A stretch of DNA of 64,000 nucleotides from assembly GCF_049803835.1 (NCBI RefSeq), contig NZ_JBNAGK010000011.1:124001-188000 (forward strand), read 5' to 3'. The notes below the pieces were generated by a model. That model worked only from the letters and a program-made list of their open reading frames with translations. It was not told where the DNA came from and ran no database searches. Shown here piece by piece: positions 41,359 to 49,546 of this stretch. The DNA comes from Pacificoceanicola sp049803835 (lineage in GTDB: Bacteria > Pseudomonadota > Alphaproteobacteria > Rhodobacterales > Rhodobacteraceae). Every line of letters starts with the position of its first letter. Within the stretch, counting starts at the first letter, position 1. The position numbers and the translations under genes were made by a program.

Positions 41359-42741
41359 TCAGGCGCGTTGCAGGCTCTCGACGATGTTCAACCGCGCTGC
41401 CTTGAAGGTCGGCCAGACCGAGGCGAGGAAGGAGAGTGCGATGAGCACCGCCACCACGCCGATGGCAAAGCTGGGGTTGTCGAGGACCATGAGTTGGACG
41501 GTCAGCGGCGTTGCGTTGCTCGGCGGCGTCCACTGGAGACCGGCGGCGTTGACGAGGTTGGCCAGCACCACCGCGGAGACGAGGGCGATCATCGCGCCGA
41601 TCACGCCGATCATGGTGCTTTCGGTCAGGAAAAGTGCCCGGACGAAGCCCTTGCGGAAGCCGAGGGCGCGGATCGTGCCGATCTCCTTCACCCGCTCCAC
41701 GATGGTCATGGAGATGGTGTTGACGATGGTGAAGACGATCACGATCGACAGCACGATGCTGACCACGATGAACATGAAGGTGAACATGCCGAAGATGCGG
41801 TCGAAGGTCGGGTCGACTTCGGTGAAGTGATAGACCTGCAGATCGAGCCCGGCGTCCGCCATCACCTCGCCCACACGCGCCTTCACCGCATCGACCATCG
41901 CCGGGTTGGCAACCTGGAGCATCAGCGCCGTGGCTTCCTGGCTCTCACCGTAGAGAAGGGCGCGGGCCTGCTCGAAGTGCATCATGATGAAGCTGTTGTC
42001 GAGCGCGCGGATGGCTTGCGCCTGCGCTGCCTCGATGCCGACGCGGGCGATGTTCGGAACCCCGGCGGAGGTCGCCGCCATCACGTTCAGTTGCGGCTTC
42101 GCCGTGCCGTTCGACTGGTCGGTAAGGCCCGTCTCGGTGCTCACCAGAGACGAGAAATCCTGCTCCACGATGCTCAGCGCTTCGGCATCGACCGGCGCGT
42201 CCTGACAATCCGGCACATTGAGCGCCGCGCACATGCCCATCAGACGGGCCATGCCCAGACCGACAATGACGCTTTCCTGTCCGCCAGAAGCCAGACCCGT
42301 TGCCGGAGCGACCTGCCCGATATGCCAGCCGTCCCAGGCGCGCATCCGGTCGATCTCCGCCGGCACGATGCCGGTGCCGATGAAGGTCTTGGAGTTGCCG
42401 GTCTCGGCATTGCCCGCGACGCCGGCAAGGTCGATGCGCGGAGTGATGACGGCGATTTCCTCACTCAGCATCGGATCGGCGGCGAGCAGCGCCGCAACCT
42501 TGTTCCAGTCCTTGATGGTGTAGGCGTCCGGGTTGGCGGCGCCGAACTCAAGATATCCGGTGCGGTAGACCTGCAGGTTGCCCTGCTCCTGGATCATCGA
42601 GGTCTGCACCCCGTACCAGATCGAGGTCACGAAACCCCCGAAGAGCAGCGCGGCGAGGCCGCCGATACCGATGGCGAGCGCGGTGGTCAGCGACCGCCTG
42701 GCGTTCTTGAAGATGTTGCGGAGGGCGATTTTCCAGATCAT
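41359..42741 (-). CDS. FtsX/MacB-type ABC transporter permease
   Basis: This 460-residue permease has the MacB/LolE layout: one N-terminal membrane helix (about 18-45), a ~240-residue periplasmic domain, and three C-terminal helices. The FtsX-type cytoplasmic motif is 'ERVKEIGTIRALGFRKGFV'. Such proteins do not transport across the inner membrane in the classical way; they transmit ATP-driven motion to the periplasm to extract or extrude lipids, lipoproteins or peptides. It is encoded three bases after its ATPase and just before the LolA-like gene, so a Lol-like extraction unit is likely. Confidence 0.92.
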   Translation of the reverse strand: MIWKIALRNIFKNARRSLTTALAIGIGGLAALLFGGFVTSIWYGVQTSMIQEQGNLQVYRTGYLEFGAANPDAYTIKDWNKVAALLAADPMLSEEIAVITPRIDLAGVAGNAETGNSKTFIGTGIVPAEIDRMRAWDGWHIGQVAPATGLASGGQESVIVGLGMARLMGMCAALNVPDCQDAPVDAEALSIVEQDFSSLVSTETGLTDQSNGTAKPQLNVMAATSAGVPNIARVGIEAAQAQAIRALDNSFIMMHFEQARALLYGESQEATALMLQVANPAMVDAVKARVGEVMADAGLDLQVYHFTEVDPTFDRIFGMFTFMFIVVSIVLSIVIVFTIVNTISMTIVERVKEIGTIRALGFRKGFVRALFLTESTMIGVIGAMIALVSAVVLANLVNAAGLQWTPPSNATPLTVQLMVLDNPSFAIGVVAVLIALSFLASVWPTFKAARLNIVESLQRA

Positions 42742-42744
42742 GGC

Positions 42745-43494
42745 TCAGTGCTCCTTGGCCGTCTGGCCGTCGATGATGTTGATGATGGCGCTTCCGGCGG
42801 TGATCAGATCGGTGTCATGGGTGCAGATCACCACGGAGGTGTTCAGCTCGGCCTTGATGCGATCCATCAACGCCACGATCTCGCGCGACGTCCGTGTATC
42901 GAGGTTGGCGGTCGGCTCGTCCGCGATCAGCAGGGTCGGCTCGCTGACCAGGGCGCGGGCGATGGCCACCCGCTGACGCTGGCCGCCGGAAATCTCGCCG
43001 GGGCGGCGGTCGACGTAATCGCTCAATCCGACGGCCTCGAGGTAGTCCAGCGCCTTGGCCTTGCGTGCCGCGCCGCTCATCTTGCGGTTCAGCAGCGGGA
43101 ACTCGACGTTCTCGCGCACCGACAGGACCGGGATCAGGTTGAAGCTCTGAAAGACAAAACCAATGTGTTGCGCGCGGAAATCGGCGGCCTGCCGGTCGGT
43201 CAGCTGCGTGACATCCTCGCCGAGAATCTCCAGCACGCCGTCCGTCGGGCGATCCAGCAGCCCGATCAGGTTCAGAAGGGTGGACTTGCCGGACCCGGAC
43301 GGCCCGGTGATGAAGGTGGTTTCGGCCTTGGCGATGCTGCCGGAGACGCCTTTCAGCGCCGGGACGTCGACGCGGTCCATCTTGTAGGTCTTGCTCAGGC
43401 CCCTGAAATTGACCGCCGCGTCGCGCGGTGCACGCGCACCGGCCATCCGGCGCATGTCGTATTGAAACGACTGGGGATCGTGGATCTGGTTCAC
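42745..43494 (-). CDS. LolD/MacB-type ABC transporter ATPase
   Basis: This 249-residue ATPase belongs to the LolD/MacB group. Walker A is 'GPSGSGKSTLLNLIG', Q-loop 'FVFQSFNLIPVLSV', signature 'ISGGQRQRVAIARAL', Walker B 'LLIADEPTANLD' and H-loop 'VVICTHDTDLI'. The frame is open to 43557, but GTG 43494 has GAGGA eight bases upstream and is the best start. It begins the operon ATPase-permease-LolA-like-barrel. The spacer before it carries a GTCACAC motif that recurs elsewhere in the locus. Confidence 0.9.
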   Translation of the reverse strand: MNQIHDPQSFQYDMRRMAGARAPRDAAVNFRGLSKTYKMDRVDVPALKGVSGSIAKAETTFITGPSGSGKSTLLNLIGLLDRPTDGVLEILGEDVTQLTDRQAADFRAQHIGFVFQSFNLIPVLSVRENVEFPLLNRKMSGAARKAKALDYLEAVGLSDYVDRRPGEISGGQRQRVAIARALVSEPTLLIADEPTANLDTRTSREIVALMDRIKAELNTSVVICTHDTDLITAGSAIINIIDGQTAKEH

Positions 43495-43688
43495 TGTTTC
43501 GGTCCTCGTGGTGGAAGTTTCATCTGCTTCCAATTTACGGACCGAGGGGCGATTCACTCAAACAACAAAGAGTGCTAAATCAACGCGCTTTGCGAATGGG
43601 ATTTTGACTGAATGACAGAGATGGCGAATTCGGTTTCATATTCCGTCACACAGGCAGCATAAAATCACACAAGCGACAGAAATGGAAA
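43495..43688. promoter_or_regulatory. Upstream region of the LolD-type operon with GTCACAC motif
   Basis: The spacer between the ATPase start and the terminator of the DUF1772 gene contains 'CCGTCACACAGGC' (43643-43655) and 'AATCACAC' nearby. GTCACAC is the complement of GTGTGAC found twice upstream of the LolA-like/MMPL genes and once near 44517. It is a candidate regulator site. Confidence 0.45.
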
Positions 43689-43711
43689 ACCGCCGGGTGG
43701 CGCCCGGCGGT
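43689..43711 (-). terminator. Terminator hairpin after the DUF1772 gene
   Basis: A perfect 8-bp GC-rich stem (CCGCCGGG/CCCGGCGG, 43690-43710) with a 5-base loop plus an outer A-T pair lies 24 bases past the stop. On the minus strand it is followed by TTTTCC, as expected for a rho-independent terminator. Confidence 0.85.
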
Positions 43712-43734
43712 CTGGTCTTTCTCTCGGGATAAGG

Positions 43735-44265
43735 TCAGGCAGGCTGGGCCTCGCCAGAGAACACCGTGCCACGCTGGAGCATGTGCATGGCCGTTCCCGC
43801 CAGTCCAAGCGCAACGATCGCCATCACCGCCCGGGTCGTGTTCCAGAAATACCAGCCCGTGCTGTAGGCGTCCCAAATCGGCGTCGCCTCGTCCGGAGAA
43901 AGTGACAGGGCATCAAGTGCTTCGAGTTCGTGGTTCATCGGCACGTTGACGTTGACCGTCGGCAGGAACGATCCGAGGAAGTACACCGCGGCCGCCGCCA
44001 GCAGGAACAAGGCCGCCACCTGTTTGCCCCGCACGTAAAGCAGCGCCGCGCAGCCAAGGGTGATGATCGGGGTGAACAGAAATGTGAACAGGAACACGCC
44101 GTTTCGCGTTCCCTGGTTCAGGTTCTGCATGGCATGGATGGCCTCGATTTCCGGCAGGGCATTCAGCCCCTGCATGACTGAAACAGAATATGCGTAAAAG
44201 AAGCCCCCGATAGTTCCAAACAGAATAATAGGGACAAGACAAAGGATGTAATTGAGTCTGGACAT
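43735..44265 (-). CDS. DUF1772 membrane protein (anthrone-oxygenase-like)
   Basis: This 176-residue protein has four hydrophobic segments with the DUF1772 pattern: 'GGFFYAYSVSVMQGLNALP', 'AMQNLNQGTRNGVFLF' and 'TVNVNVPMNHELEALD'. The family includes fungal anthrone oxygenases, which oxidise aromatic polyketides, and many uncharacterised bacterial membrane proteins. ATG 44265 is chosen over an upstream in-frame ATG because the family motif starts shortly after it. It is monocistronic, with a strong terminator behind it. In this locus it may oxidise an aromatic intermediate, but family membership alone does not prove that. Confidence 0.82.
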   Translation of the reverse strand: MSRLNYILCLVPIILFGTIGGFFYAYSVSVMQGLNALPEIEAIHAMQNLNQGTRNGVFLFTFLFTPIITLGCAALLYVRGKQVAALFLLAAAAVYFLGSFLPTVNVNVPMNHELEALDALSLSPDEATPIWDAYSTGWYFWNTTRAVMAIVALGLAGTAMHMLQRGTVFSGEAQPA

Positions 44266-44598
44266 GACGTTGACTCTCTTTCTCAGGAGGCGGGATTGCT
44301 TTTCATCAATATAGCAAGGCCGCCACTCTCCGGGAATGGGGTCAAACAGGATTGCACAAAAATGGGTATATCCGAGATAATTGTTCAATCATGATTTATC
44401 GTCACGGAATATGACGCCCGCCTGACGGCTACGTGACAGCGGCAGGTGGGTTTTGCGACGTTTCGTCAAAAGACTCTCCCATACCGGACCGCGGCGGGCG
44501 ATTTTCTCTTAAAACGTGTGTGACAGAGAATTTGTCGCCGACGTCACGGCCGGACCACCCGCCCTGCGCGCGGCCCGACGGTCTTGCCCGTCCGAGAC
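44266..44598. promoter_or_regulatory. 333-base spacer with several GTGAC/GTCAC motifs
   Basis: No gene is supported here. The segment 44400-44440 carries CGTCACG, ATGACG, CTGACGG and ACGTGAC in quick succession, and GTGTGACAG (44517-44525) plus ACGTCACGG (44541-44549) follow. Repeated half-sites of this kind suit OmpR-type regulators, two of which are encoded in this locus. The DUF1772 promoter must lie in this spacer. Confidence 0.5.
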
Positions 44599-45375
44599 TC
44601 AGACCGTCGCCGGAGTCGTGACCTGGCCGACCAGCGAATATCCCCGACCGCGTACTGTCCGGATGAAATCCACCTGTGCGCCCGCTTCCTTGATCTTCGT
44701 GCGCAGCCGGTAGATCAGCGCGTCGATGCTGCGCGAGTAGATGACCGTCGTGCCGTGCACCTCGCCCAGCAGGTCGTCCCGGTTCAGGATTTCTCCGGGG
44801 CGCTGCGCCAGCGCGGCGATCAACTCGAACTCCATCGAGGTGGTGTCCAGCTTCGCACCGTTGACCAGAACCTGCGCCCGCTGCGTTTCGATCCGAATCA
44901 CGTCATTCTCGAGCGTGATCTCGCAGAACAGGCCGGACCGGCCGGGAAGCGCGGGCTGCTGCGCGGGAGCGGGGGACGACGGCGCAACGGAGGTCTCCGG
45001 TGCCCGGGTCCGCCGCAGGATGGCGTTGATCCGGGCCACCAGCTCGCGCGGCTCGAAAGGTTTCTTGACGTAATCGTCCGCACCGGTCTCGAGCCCGACG
45101 ACCATGTCCGTCAGCTCGGTCCGGGCCGTCAGGATGATGATCGACACGTCCTTGTAGGGGGCATTCGAATAGCGAATCTGGCTGCACATCTGCAGGCCGT
45201 TGATCTCCGGCAGCATGACGTCGAGCAGCACAAGGTCATACGTCTTGGACTCCAGCGCCTCGAATCCCGCGCTCGGACTGTGCACCGCATCCAGTTCGAT
45301 GCTGTAGGTTCTCAGGACATCGGCCGTCACTGCGGCCAGCTCGACATCGTCATCAATCAACAGAACACGGATCAT
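44599..45375 (-). CDS. OmpR-family response regulator
   Basis: This 258-residue regulator has the receiver acidic pair 'LLIDDDVELAAV', phospho-acceptor 'LVLLDVMLPEINGLQM', 'DDYVKKPFEPRELVARINAI' and a winged-helix domain ('LDTTSMEFELIAALAQRPG', 'FIRTVRGRGYSLVG'). A proline/alanine-rich linker joins them. No kinase gene is adjacent, so it may be an orphan or share the kinase encoded at 36.8-38.1 kb. It is divergent from ubiX with 189 bases between the starts, and may control ubiX and the DUF1772 gene. Confidence 0.93.
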   Translation of the reverse strand: MIRVLLIDDDVELAAVTADVLRTYSIELDAVHSPSAGFEALESKTYDLVLLDVMLPEINGLQMCSQIRYSNAPYKDVSIIILTARTELTDMVVGLETGADDYVKKPFEPRELVARINAILRRTRAPETSVAPSSPAPAQQPALPGRSGLFCEITLENDVIRIETQRAQVLVNGAKLDTTSMEFELIAALAQRPGEILNRDDLLGEVHGTTVIYSRSIDALIYRLRTKIKEAGAQVDFIRTVRGRGYSLVGQVTTPATV

Positions 45376-45564
45376 GACGGTTCAATCAAAAATATCATAA
45401 GAAAACATGTGCCTCGCGGGCATGGGCGTCTTAGTCTTCGTCTCGTGTCTCATTCGAGCGTCCTCTCCGAAACTTGCTCTGTGCAAGGTTCCCCAGCGTA
45501 ATTCTCACCAACTTTCGGCTTAAAGTAGAAACGCAACGGTGTCCACAACTCCAAGGATCTTTCC
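45376..45564. promoter_or_regulatory. Divergent promoter region, OmpR-type regulator / ubiX
   Basis: This 189-base spacer lies between the divergent starts of the OmpR-type gene and ubiX and should contain both promoters. I see no clear palindrome. Confidence 0.5.
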
Positions 45565-46200
45565 ATGCAAGTTGAAGAAAGAAAACCGACGATCGCGTCA
45601 CAGGAGCAACGGCTCGAGTCCCGTTCCGAAGCGCCGACCCGTGTGATTGTCGGGCTCTCAGGAGCCTCCGGTATGCCATTCGCCCTTCGGTTGCTAGAGA
45701 TACTGCAAGGTATATCCGTCGAATCCCACCTGATTGTGACAAAGGCGGCGATTCAATGCCTGCAGGTTGAAACCGAGGGCGGTTTCGAGATGGCAAGGTC
45801 CCTCGCCGACCACGTCCATTCGAACGCAGACATCGGAGCCTCCATCGCCTCCGGTTCGTTTCGCACCCACGGCATGATCATCGCGCCCTGTTCGGTCAAG
45901 ACCCTGGCGGAAATCGCCAACGGCATCGGCTCCAGCCTGCTGACCCGCGCCGCCGACGTGACACTGAAGGAGCGCCGCCGCCTCGTTCTTGGCGTGCGCG
46001 AGACGCCCCTCCACCTCGGGCACCTTCGGAACATGACGCTGGCCACGGAAATGGGCGCGATCATTGCCCCGCCCATGCCCGCCTTCTACACCAGGGGCCA
46101 GACCTTGGAGGACCTCGTCAACCACCAGGTCCAACGCTGGCTCGACGCCCTCGGGATACACGTCACGCTGGCACCCCGATGGAAGGAAACGGCGGAATAG
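45565..46200 (+). CDS. ubiX: UbiX-type flavin prenyltransferase
   Basis: UbiX attaches a dimethylallyl group to FMN to make prenyl-FMN, the cofactor of UbiD decarboxylases. The 211-residue protein shows 'RVIVGLSGASGMPFALRLLE', 'APCSVKTLAEIANGIGSSLL', 'RRRLVLGVRETPLHLGHLRN' and 'PPMPAFYTRGQTLEDLVNH', the standard family motifs. A ~25-residue N-terminal extension precedes the core. ATG 45565 has 'AAGGA' upstream. It stands alone on the plus strand within the locus; the only UbiD homologue in the window is at 60.9 kb, so the two probably cooperate. Confidence 0.94.
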   Translation: MQVEERKPTIASQEQRLESRSEAPTRVIVGLSGASGMPFALRLLEILQGISVESHLIVTKAAIQCLQVETEGGFEMARSLADHVHSNADIGASIASGSFRTHGMIIAPCSVKTLAEIANGIGSSLLTRAADVTLKERRRLVLGVRETPLHLGHLRNMTLATEMGAIIAPPMPAFYTRGQTLEDLVNHQVQRWLDALGIHVTLAPRWKETAE

Positions 46201-46236
46201 CGTTCCGTCAGGCTGAGCCGGAGCGCTATTCCGCCC

Positions 46237-46578
46237 TCACCGGAAGCAGACCACCTCTGCTTCCGCCTGCGCCCGCCGCAAGTCGGCCACCATGGTCGAC
46301 GCGACCGCCGCGCTCTGGAACATCGCCATGCGCTCACCGCCCACACGGCGCATGGACAGCACGGTTTCGGCTTCCACGTATTTCTCGAACGGGAGGATCT
46401 TGGCGATCTCGTCGATGGAACAGGCGCATTGCTCCATGACGTGACGGCTCTGCCCGTTCGTCGCCATGCAGGCAAAGACATAGTCCGCCCGGGCAAAGGT
46501 CGGGTAGTCATTCAGCCGTTCCGCGACACCCTGCGCCAGCACGCCGGTGGGCAGCAGCCCAAGCAACAGCCAGCGCAT
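46237..46578 (-). CDS. Small secreted protein of unknown function
   Basis: I do not recognise this 113-residue protein. It has a short signal peptide ('WLLLGLLPTGVLAQ') and a mature part with three cysteines ('FACMATN', 'EQCACSIDEIAKI') and a fourth near the C-terminus ('EVVCFR'), so disulfides in the periplasm are likely. The start overlaps the stop of the next upstream gene (TGATG), making it the last of a five-gene operon that begins with the LuxR-type regulator. Its position suggests a periplasmic partner for the sensor system. Confidence 0.75.
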   Translation of the reverse strand: MRWLLLGLLPTGVLAQGVAERLNDYPTFARADYVFACMATNGQSRHVMEQCACSIDEIAKILPFEKYVEAETVLSMRRVGGERMAMFQSAAVASTMVADLRRAQAEAEVVCFR

Positions 46579-47222
46579 CACTCCACCGCCTCGAACAGCA
46601 TTCGGGAGCTGTAGACGTCACCCGCTTCGGCGCTCAATGACACGTACCACCCCGGCACCGCCTCCGACATCACCACGGTCATCTCCAACGCGCCGAAGCC
46701 CTGCATCTTGTGCACGTTCGGATCGCCCTCGAAAGGACGCATGACGATCGTCCGGGTCGGCACGACCTGCCCGCCCACGTCTGCCTCGCCCTCGACCACC
46801 TCGGACGGCTGCACAAGCGCTTCCTTGACCCGGTTGCGGATGTAGAACGGACTGCCCCCTGCGGTCTCCGCCATATCGCGGATCACGGTTTCGTAGAAAT
46901 ACATGATCATCGGGTTGCCGACACTGGCCGGGAACTGGCCGAGGCCGCGGTGCTTGCCGTCCTGCCGGAACTCGAGCTGCGCCAGCTTGCTGTCCTCGTC
47001 GCCGAAGGACAGGGCGATCTCGCCACTGTCCCGCGTGGCCGCCGCGGGCAGCAGGCCATTGACCACGGTGCGGTCGTAGATCAGCGCCTTGTCCCGGTCG
47101 ATGCCGTCCAGCGTGCCCTGCCGGAACAGCAGGTCATATGTCTCCTGCCCGTCCAGCGAAGCCGCCAGGACCGCCGGCGCGGCCAATCCCAATGCCAGGG
47201 CAAATGCCAGGTATCGTATCAT
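46578..47222 (-). CDS. Periplasmic protein of unknown function
   Basis: I do not recognise a family in this 214-residue protein. It has a signal peptide ('ALGLAAPAVLAASLDG') and a beta-rich mature part with no membrane segment ('GEIALSFGDEDSKLAQLEF', 'VPTRTIVMRPFEGDP', 'GALEMTVVMSEAVPGWYVS'). The start overlaps the stop of the hybrid kinase gene (ATGA), so it is co-translated with the sensor. Its general shape resembles periplasmic proteins such as the DUF3108/LolA-like group, but I cannot support that. Confidence 0.77.
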   Translation of the reverse strand: MIRYLAFALALGLAAPAVLAASLDGQETYDLLFRQGTLDGIDRDKALIYDRTVVNGLLPAAATRDSGEIALSFGDEDSKLAQLEFRQDGKHRGLGQFPASVGNPMIMYFYETVIRDMAETAGGSPFYIRNRVKEALVQPSEVVEGEADVGGQVVPTRTIVMRPFEGDPNVHKMQGFGALEMTVVMSEAVPGWYVSLSAEAGDVYSSRMLFEAVE

Positions 47223-49546
47223 CGCTCATCCTCCCCGGCCCCAGCATGCGCCCCCGCCCCGGTGCTGTCAGTGTCGACTTTTGTCGGTGCGGCGCCCTCC
47301 CGCACAGGCGGCTCGACCTCCGTCTGCGGCGATTGCCAACGCACCTTCCATTCGATCAGCGGACGCAGGCGCGACACCTGCACCGGCTTCGTCATCACCG
47401 AAAACCCGATGTCCCGCCCCGCCTCCATCAAGGTGTCGGAGCGGTTCGCGGTGATCAGGATCGCGGGCACCTTGACCCGCGTCAGCGCCCGGATTTCCCG
47501 GATCGTCCTCACCCCGGTGTCGTCACCATCCAGTTGGTAGTCAGCCAGGATGATGTCCGGCGGCATGCCCATGTCGCGCACGTGCCGCAGGGCCTCTTCG
47601 GTCGAGCGTACCGGCAGCACGTCCGCGCCCCAGCTCTGCAGCATTTCCGTGGTGGCAAAGAGCACATCTTCGTCGTTTTCGATGACCAGCGTGATGAGGT
47701 CCAGCCGCTGATCGTTGGGCGTGGACAGGATGGGCTCGTCCTCCGCCATCACCAGCGGCGCGGCGATCTCGTCGAGTTCGATGCAGAAGATCGACCCGGC
47801 CCCGGGTTTCGAGCGCAGCCAAAGCTTGTGCCCGAGGTGGCGGCAGGCCCGCTCCACGACGGACAGGCCCAGCCCCATGCCGCTGCCCATGGGAGCATTC
47901 TCGGCGCGTCCGAATTCCTCGAAGATGCGTTCCTGGTCGCGGCGGGATATGCCGATGCCATCGTCCCAGACCTGCAATTGCAGCTTGCCCTGCCGCCGCC
48001 GGCATCCCACCACCACGCGCCCTCCGGGCCGGTTGTACTCAATGGCGTTGACCACGAGGTTCTGCAACGAGCGCAGCAGGTACACCGGGTCGGAGCGGAC
48101 GAAAGCCATTGACGGCACCACGCTCAGCTTGACTCCCTTCTGTTCCGCAAGCGCGCTCTGGTCCTCGAACACGCCCTGCATCAACCCGGCGAGGCACACC
48201 TCGGACGGCTTGATGGCATCGGTCTCGGCCCCGTCCAGTCGCGAAATGTCGAGCAGCGAGCGCAGCAGTTGCTCCGTCGACGTGAAGGCGCGATGCAGGC
48301 GCGTCACGCTTGGGTAAAACTGGGTCGCCTCCGTGGTCTCCATCAGGTTGGCCAGAAGCAGCTTCGCCGCGTTGATCGGCTGCAGCAGGTCGTGGCTGGC
48401 AGCGGCGAGGAACCGGGTCTTGGACGAAACAGCCGCCTCCGCCCGCTCCTTGGCCAGCCGCAATTCTTCCTCGACCCGCGCCTGCTGCTCGTATTGCTGG
48501 GTGAGCCGCAAATTGGCCTGGGTCAGCTCCGCGGTCCGTTCCAGCACGCGTCGCTCCAGCGTTTCCTTGGCACGGCTCTCCAGTGTCACGTCCTTGAGCT
48601 CGATCACGAAACCGCCGTCGGGCAGCACGTGCGCCTGCAGATCGAGCACCCGCTGCGAGCCATGCGCCACGCGCAGCCGCAGACCCTCCTCCTCCTGCAT
48701 CTGCGCCTGCCAATCTTCCAGGTTGCGGAGGGCCTCCTCGGACATCAGCTCATGCCGCCGCGCGAAATCCAGCAAACGGCTCAGCGGCGTGCCCTGTTGC
48801 AGCAAGGTGAACGGCAGGCCCAGCAGCACGCGGAACTGGTTGTTGAGTATCATGACCTCGCCATCCGGCGAGAAGGTGCAGAAGCCCGACGACATGTTCT
48901 CGAACACCGCCTGCAGATAGGCCGCCTGCTTGTCGATCAGGCTTTCCTTTTCGCTGCGGTTCTGACGCACGATGGCCGTGATCTCGGTCAGCAGCAGCAC
49001 CACGTCGTTCGATCCGGTCAGCTGGCTCGAAAGCTGATACCAACGGTCGCCCTTCAACTCGATGGTGATCGACAACACCGATCCCCCGTCCGGCCCGCCG
49101 ACATGCGCCATGGAACTATGCAGTTTTCGATCCGTGGACTTCAGCCAGTCGCTCTGGGTGATCAGGCTGAAATAGGCCTCAAGTCCAAGCCCGGGTTTGA
49201 TCCGCGTTGCAATGTCCGGCATCAGGCTGCGAAAGAGCTCGTTGCAGATCGAAAGCGTTCCGTCCGTGAAGAGCGCAAACCCGCCTTCCATCGCCGCCAG
49301 CGCATGGTCGAGGTTGGCCCGGGTCTTTTCCTGGGCGCCGCGCACGACTTCCAGTTCGCTGGCCGCGAGTTCGAGATCCCGCGTCTTCTCGGCGATCTGC
49401 GCACGCAACTCGATCGCCGCCTGGAACGCGCTGTAGGCCGACAGGCCGAGTTCCTTCTGCCGGTTCGCCCGCCGCATCAGCGCGTCGATGATCTTCGCCT
49501 GCCGGGCGACCTTTTCCTCGGCGCTGAGGTGCGGATCGACAAGCAC
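47219..49546 (-). CDS. Hybrid histidine kinase (PAS, HisKA, ATPase, receiver)
   Basis: This 775-residue cytoplasmic hybrid kinase has an N-terminal coiled coil (~20-90), two PAS-like domains (~90-200 and ~225-340), a second coiled coil, the H-box 'FLAAASHDLLQPINAAKLLL', an ATPase domain ('LVVNAIEYNRPGG', 'VWDDGIGIS', 'GSGMGLGLSVVERA') and a C-terminal receiver ('IENDEDVLFAT', 'IILADYQLDGDDTGV', 'VMTKPVQVSRLRP'). The layout matches the NahK/ErcS'-like group. Start is GTG 49546 in a TAGTG overlap with the FIST gene stop, chosen because no ATG lies nearby. FIST sensor, kinase and LuxR regulator form one unit. Confidence 0.92.
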   Translation of the reverse strand: MLVDPHLSAEEKVARQAKIIDALMRRANRQKELGLSAYSAFQAAIELRAQIAEKTRDLELAASELEVVRGAQEKTRANLDHALAAMEGGFALFTDGTLSICNELFRSLMPDIATRIKPGLGLEAYFSLITQSDWLKSTDRKLHSSMAHVGGPDGGSVLSITIELKGDRWYQLSSQLTGSNDVVLLLTEITAIVRQNRSEKESLIDKQAAYLQAVFENMSSGFCTFSPDGEVMILNNQFRVLLGLPFTLLQQGTPLSRLLDFARRHELMSEEALRNLEDWQAQMQEEEGLRLRVAHGSQRVLDLQAHVLPDGGFVIELKDVTLESRAKETLERRVLERTAELTQANLRLTQQYEQQARVEEELRLAKERAEAAVSSKTRFLAAASHDLLQPINAAKLLLANLMETTEATQFYPSVTRLHRAFTSTEQLLRSLLDISRLDGAETDAIKPSEVCLAGLMQGVFEDQSALAEQKGVKLSVVPSMAFVRSDPVYLLRSLQNLVVNAIEYNRPGGRVVVGCRRRQGKLQLQVWDDGIGISRRDQERIFEEFGRAENAPMGSGMGLGLSVVERACRHLGHKLWLRSKPGAGSIFCIELDEIAAPLVMAEDEPILSTPNDQRLDLITLVIENDEDVLFATTEMLQSWGADVLPVRSTEEALRHVRDMGMPPDIILADYQLDGDDTGVRTIREIRALTRVKVPAILITANRSDTLMEAGRDIGFSVMTKPVQVSRLRPLIEWKVRWQSPQTEVEPPVREGAAPTKVDTDSTGAGAHAGAGEDER

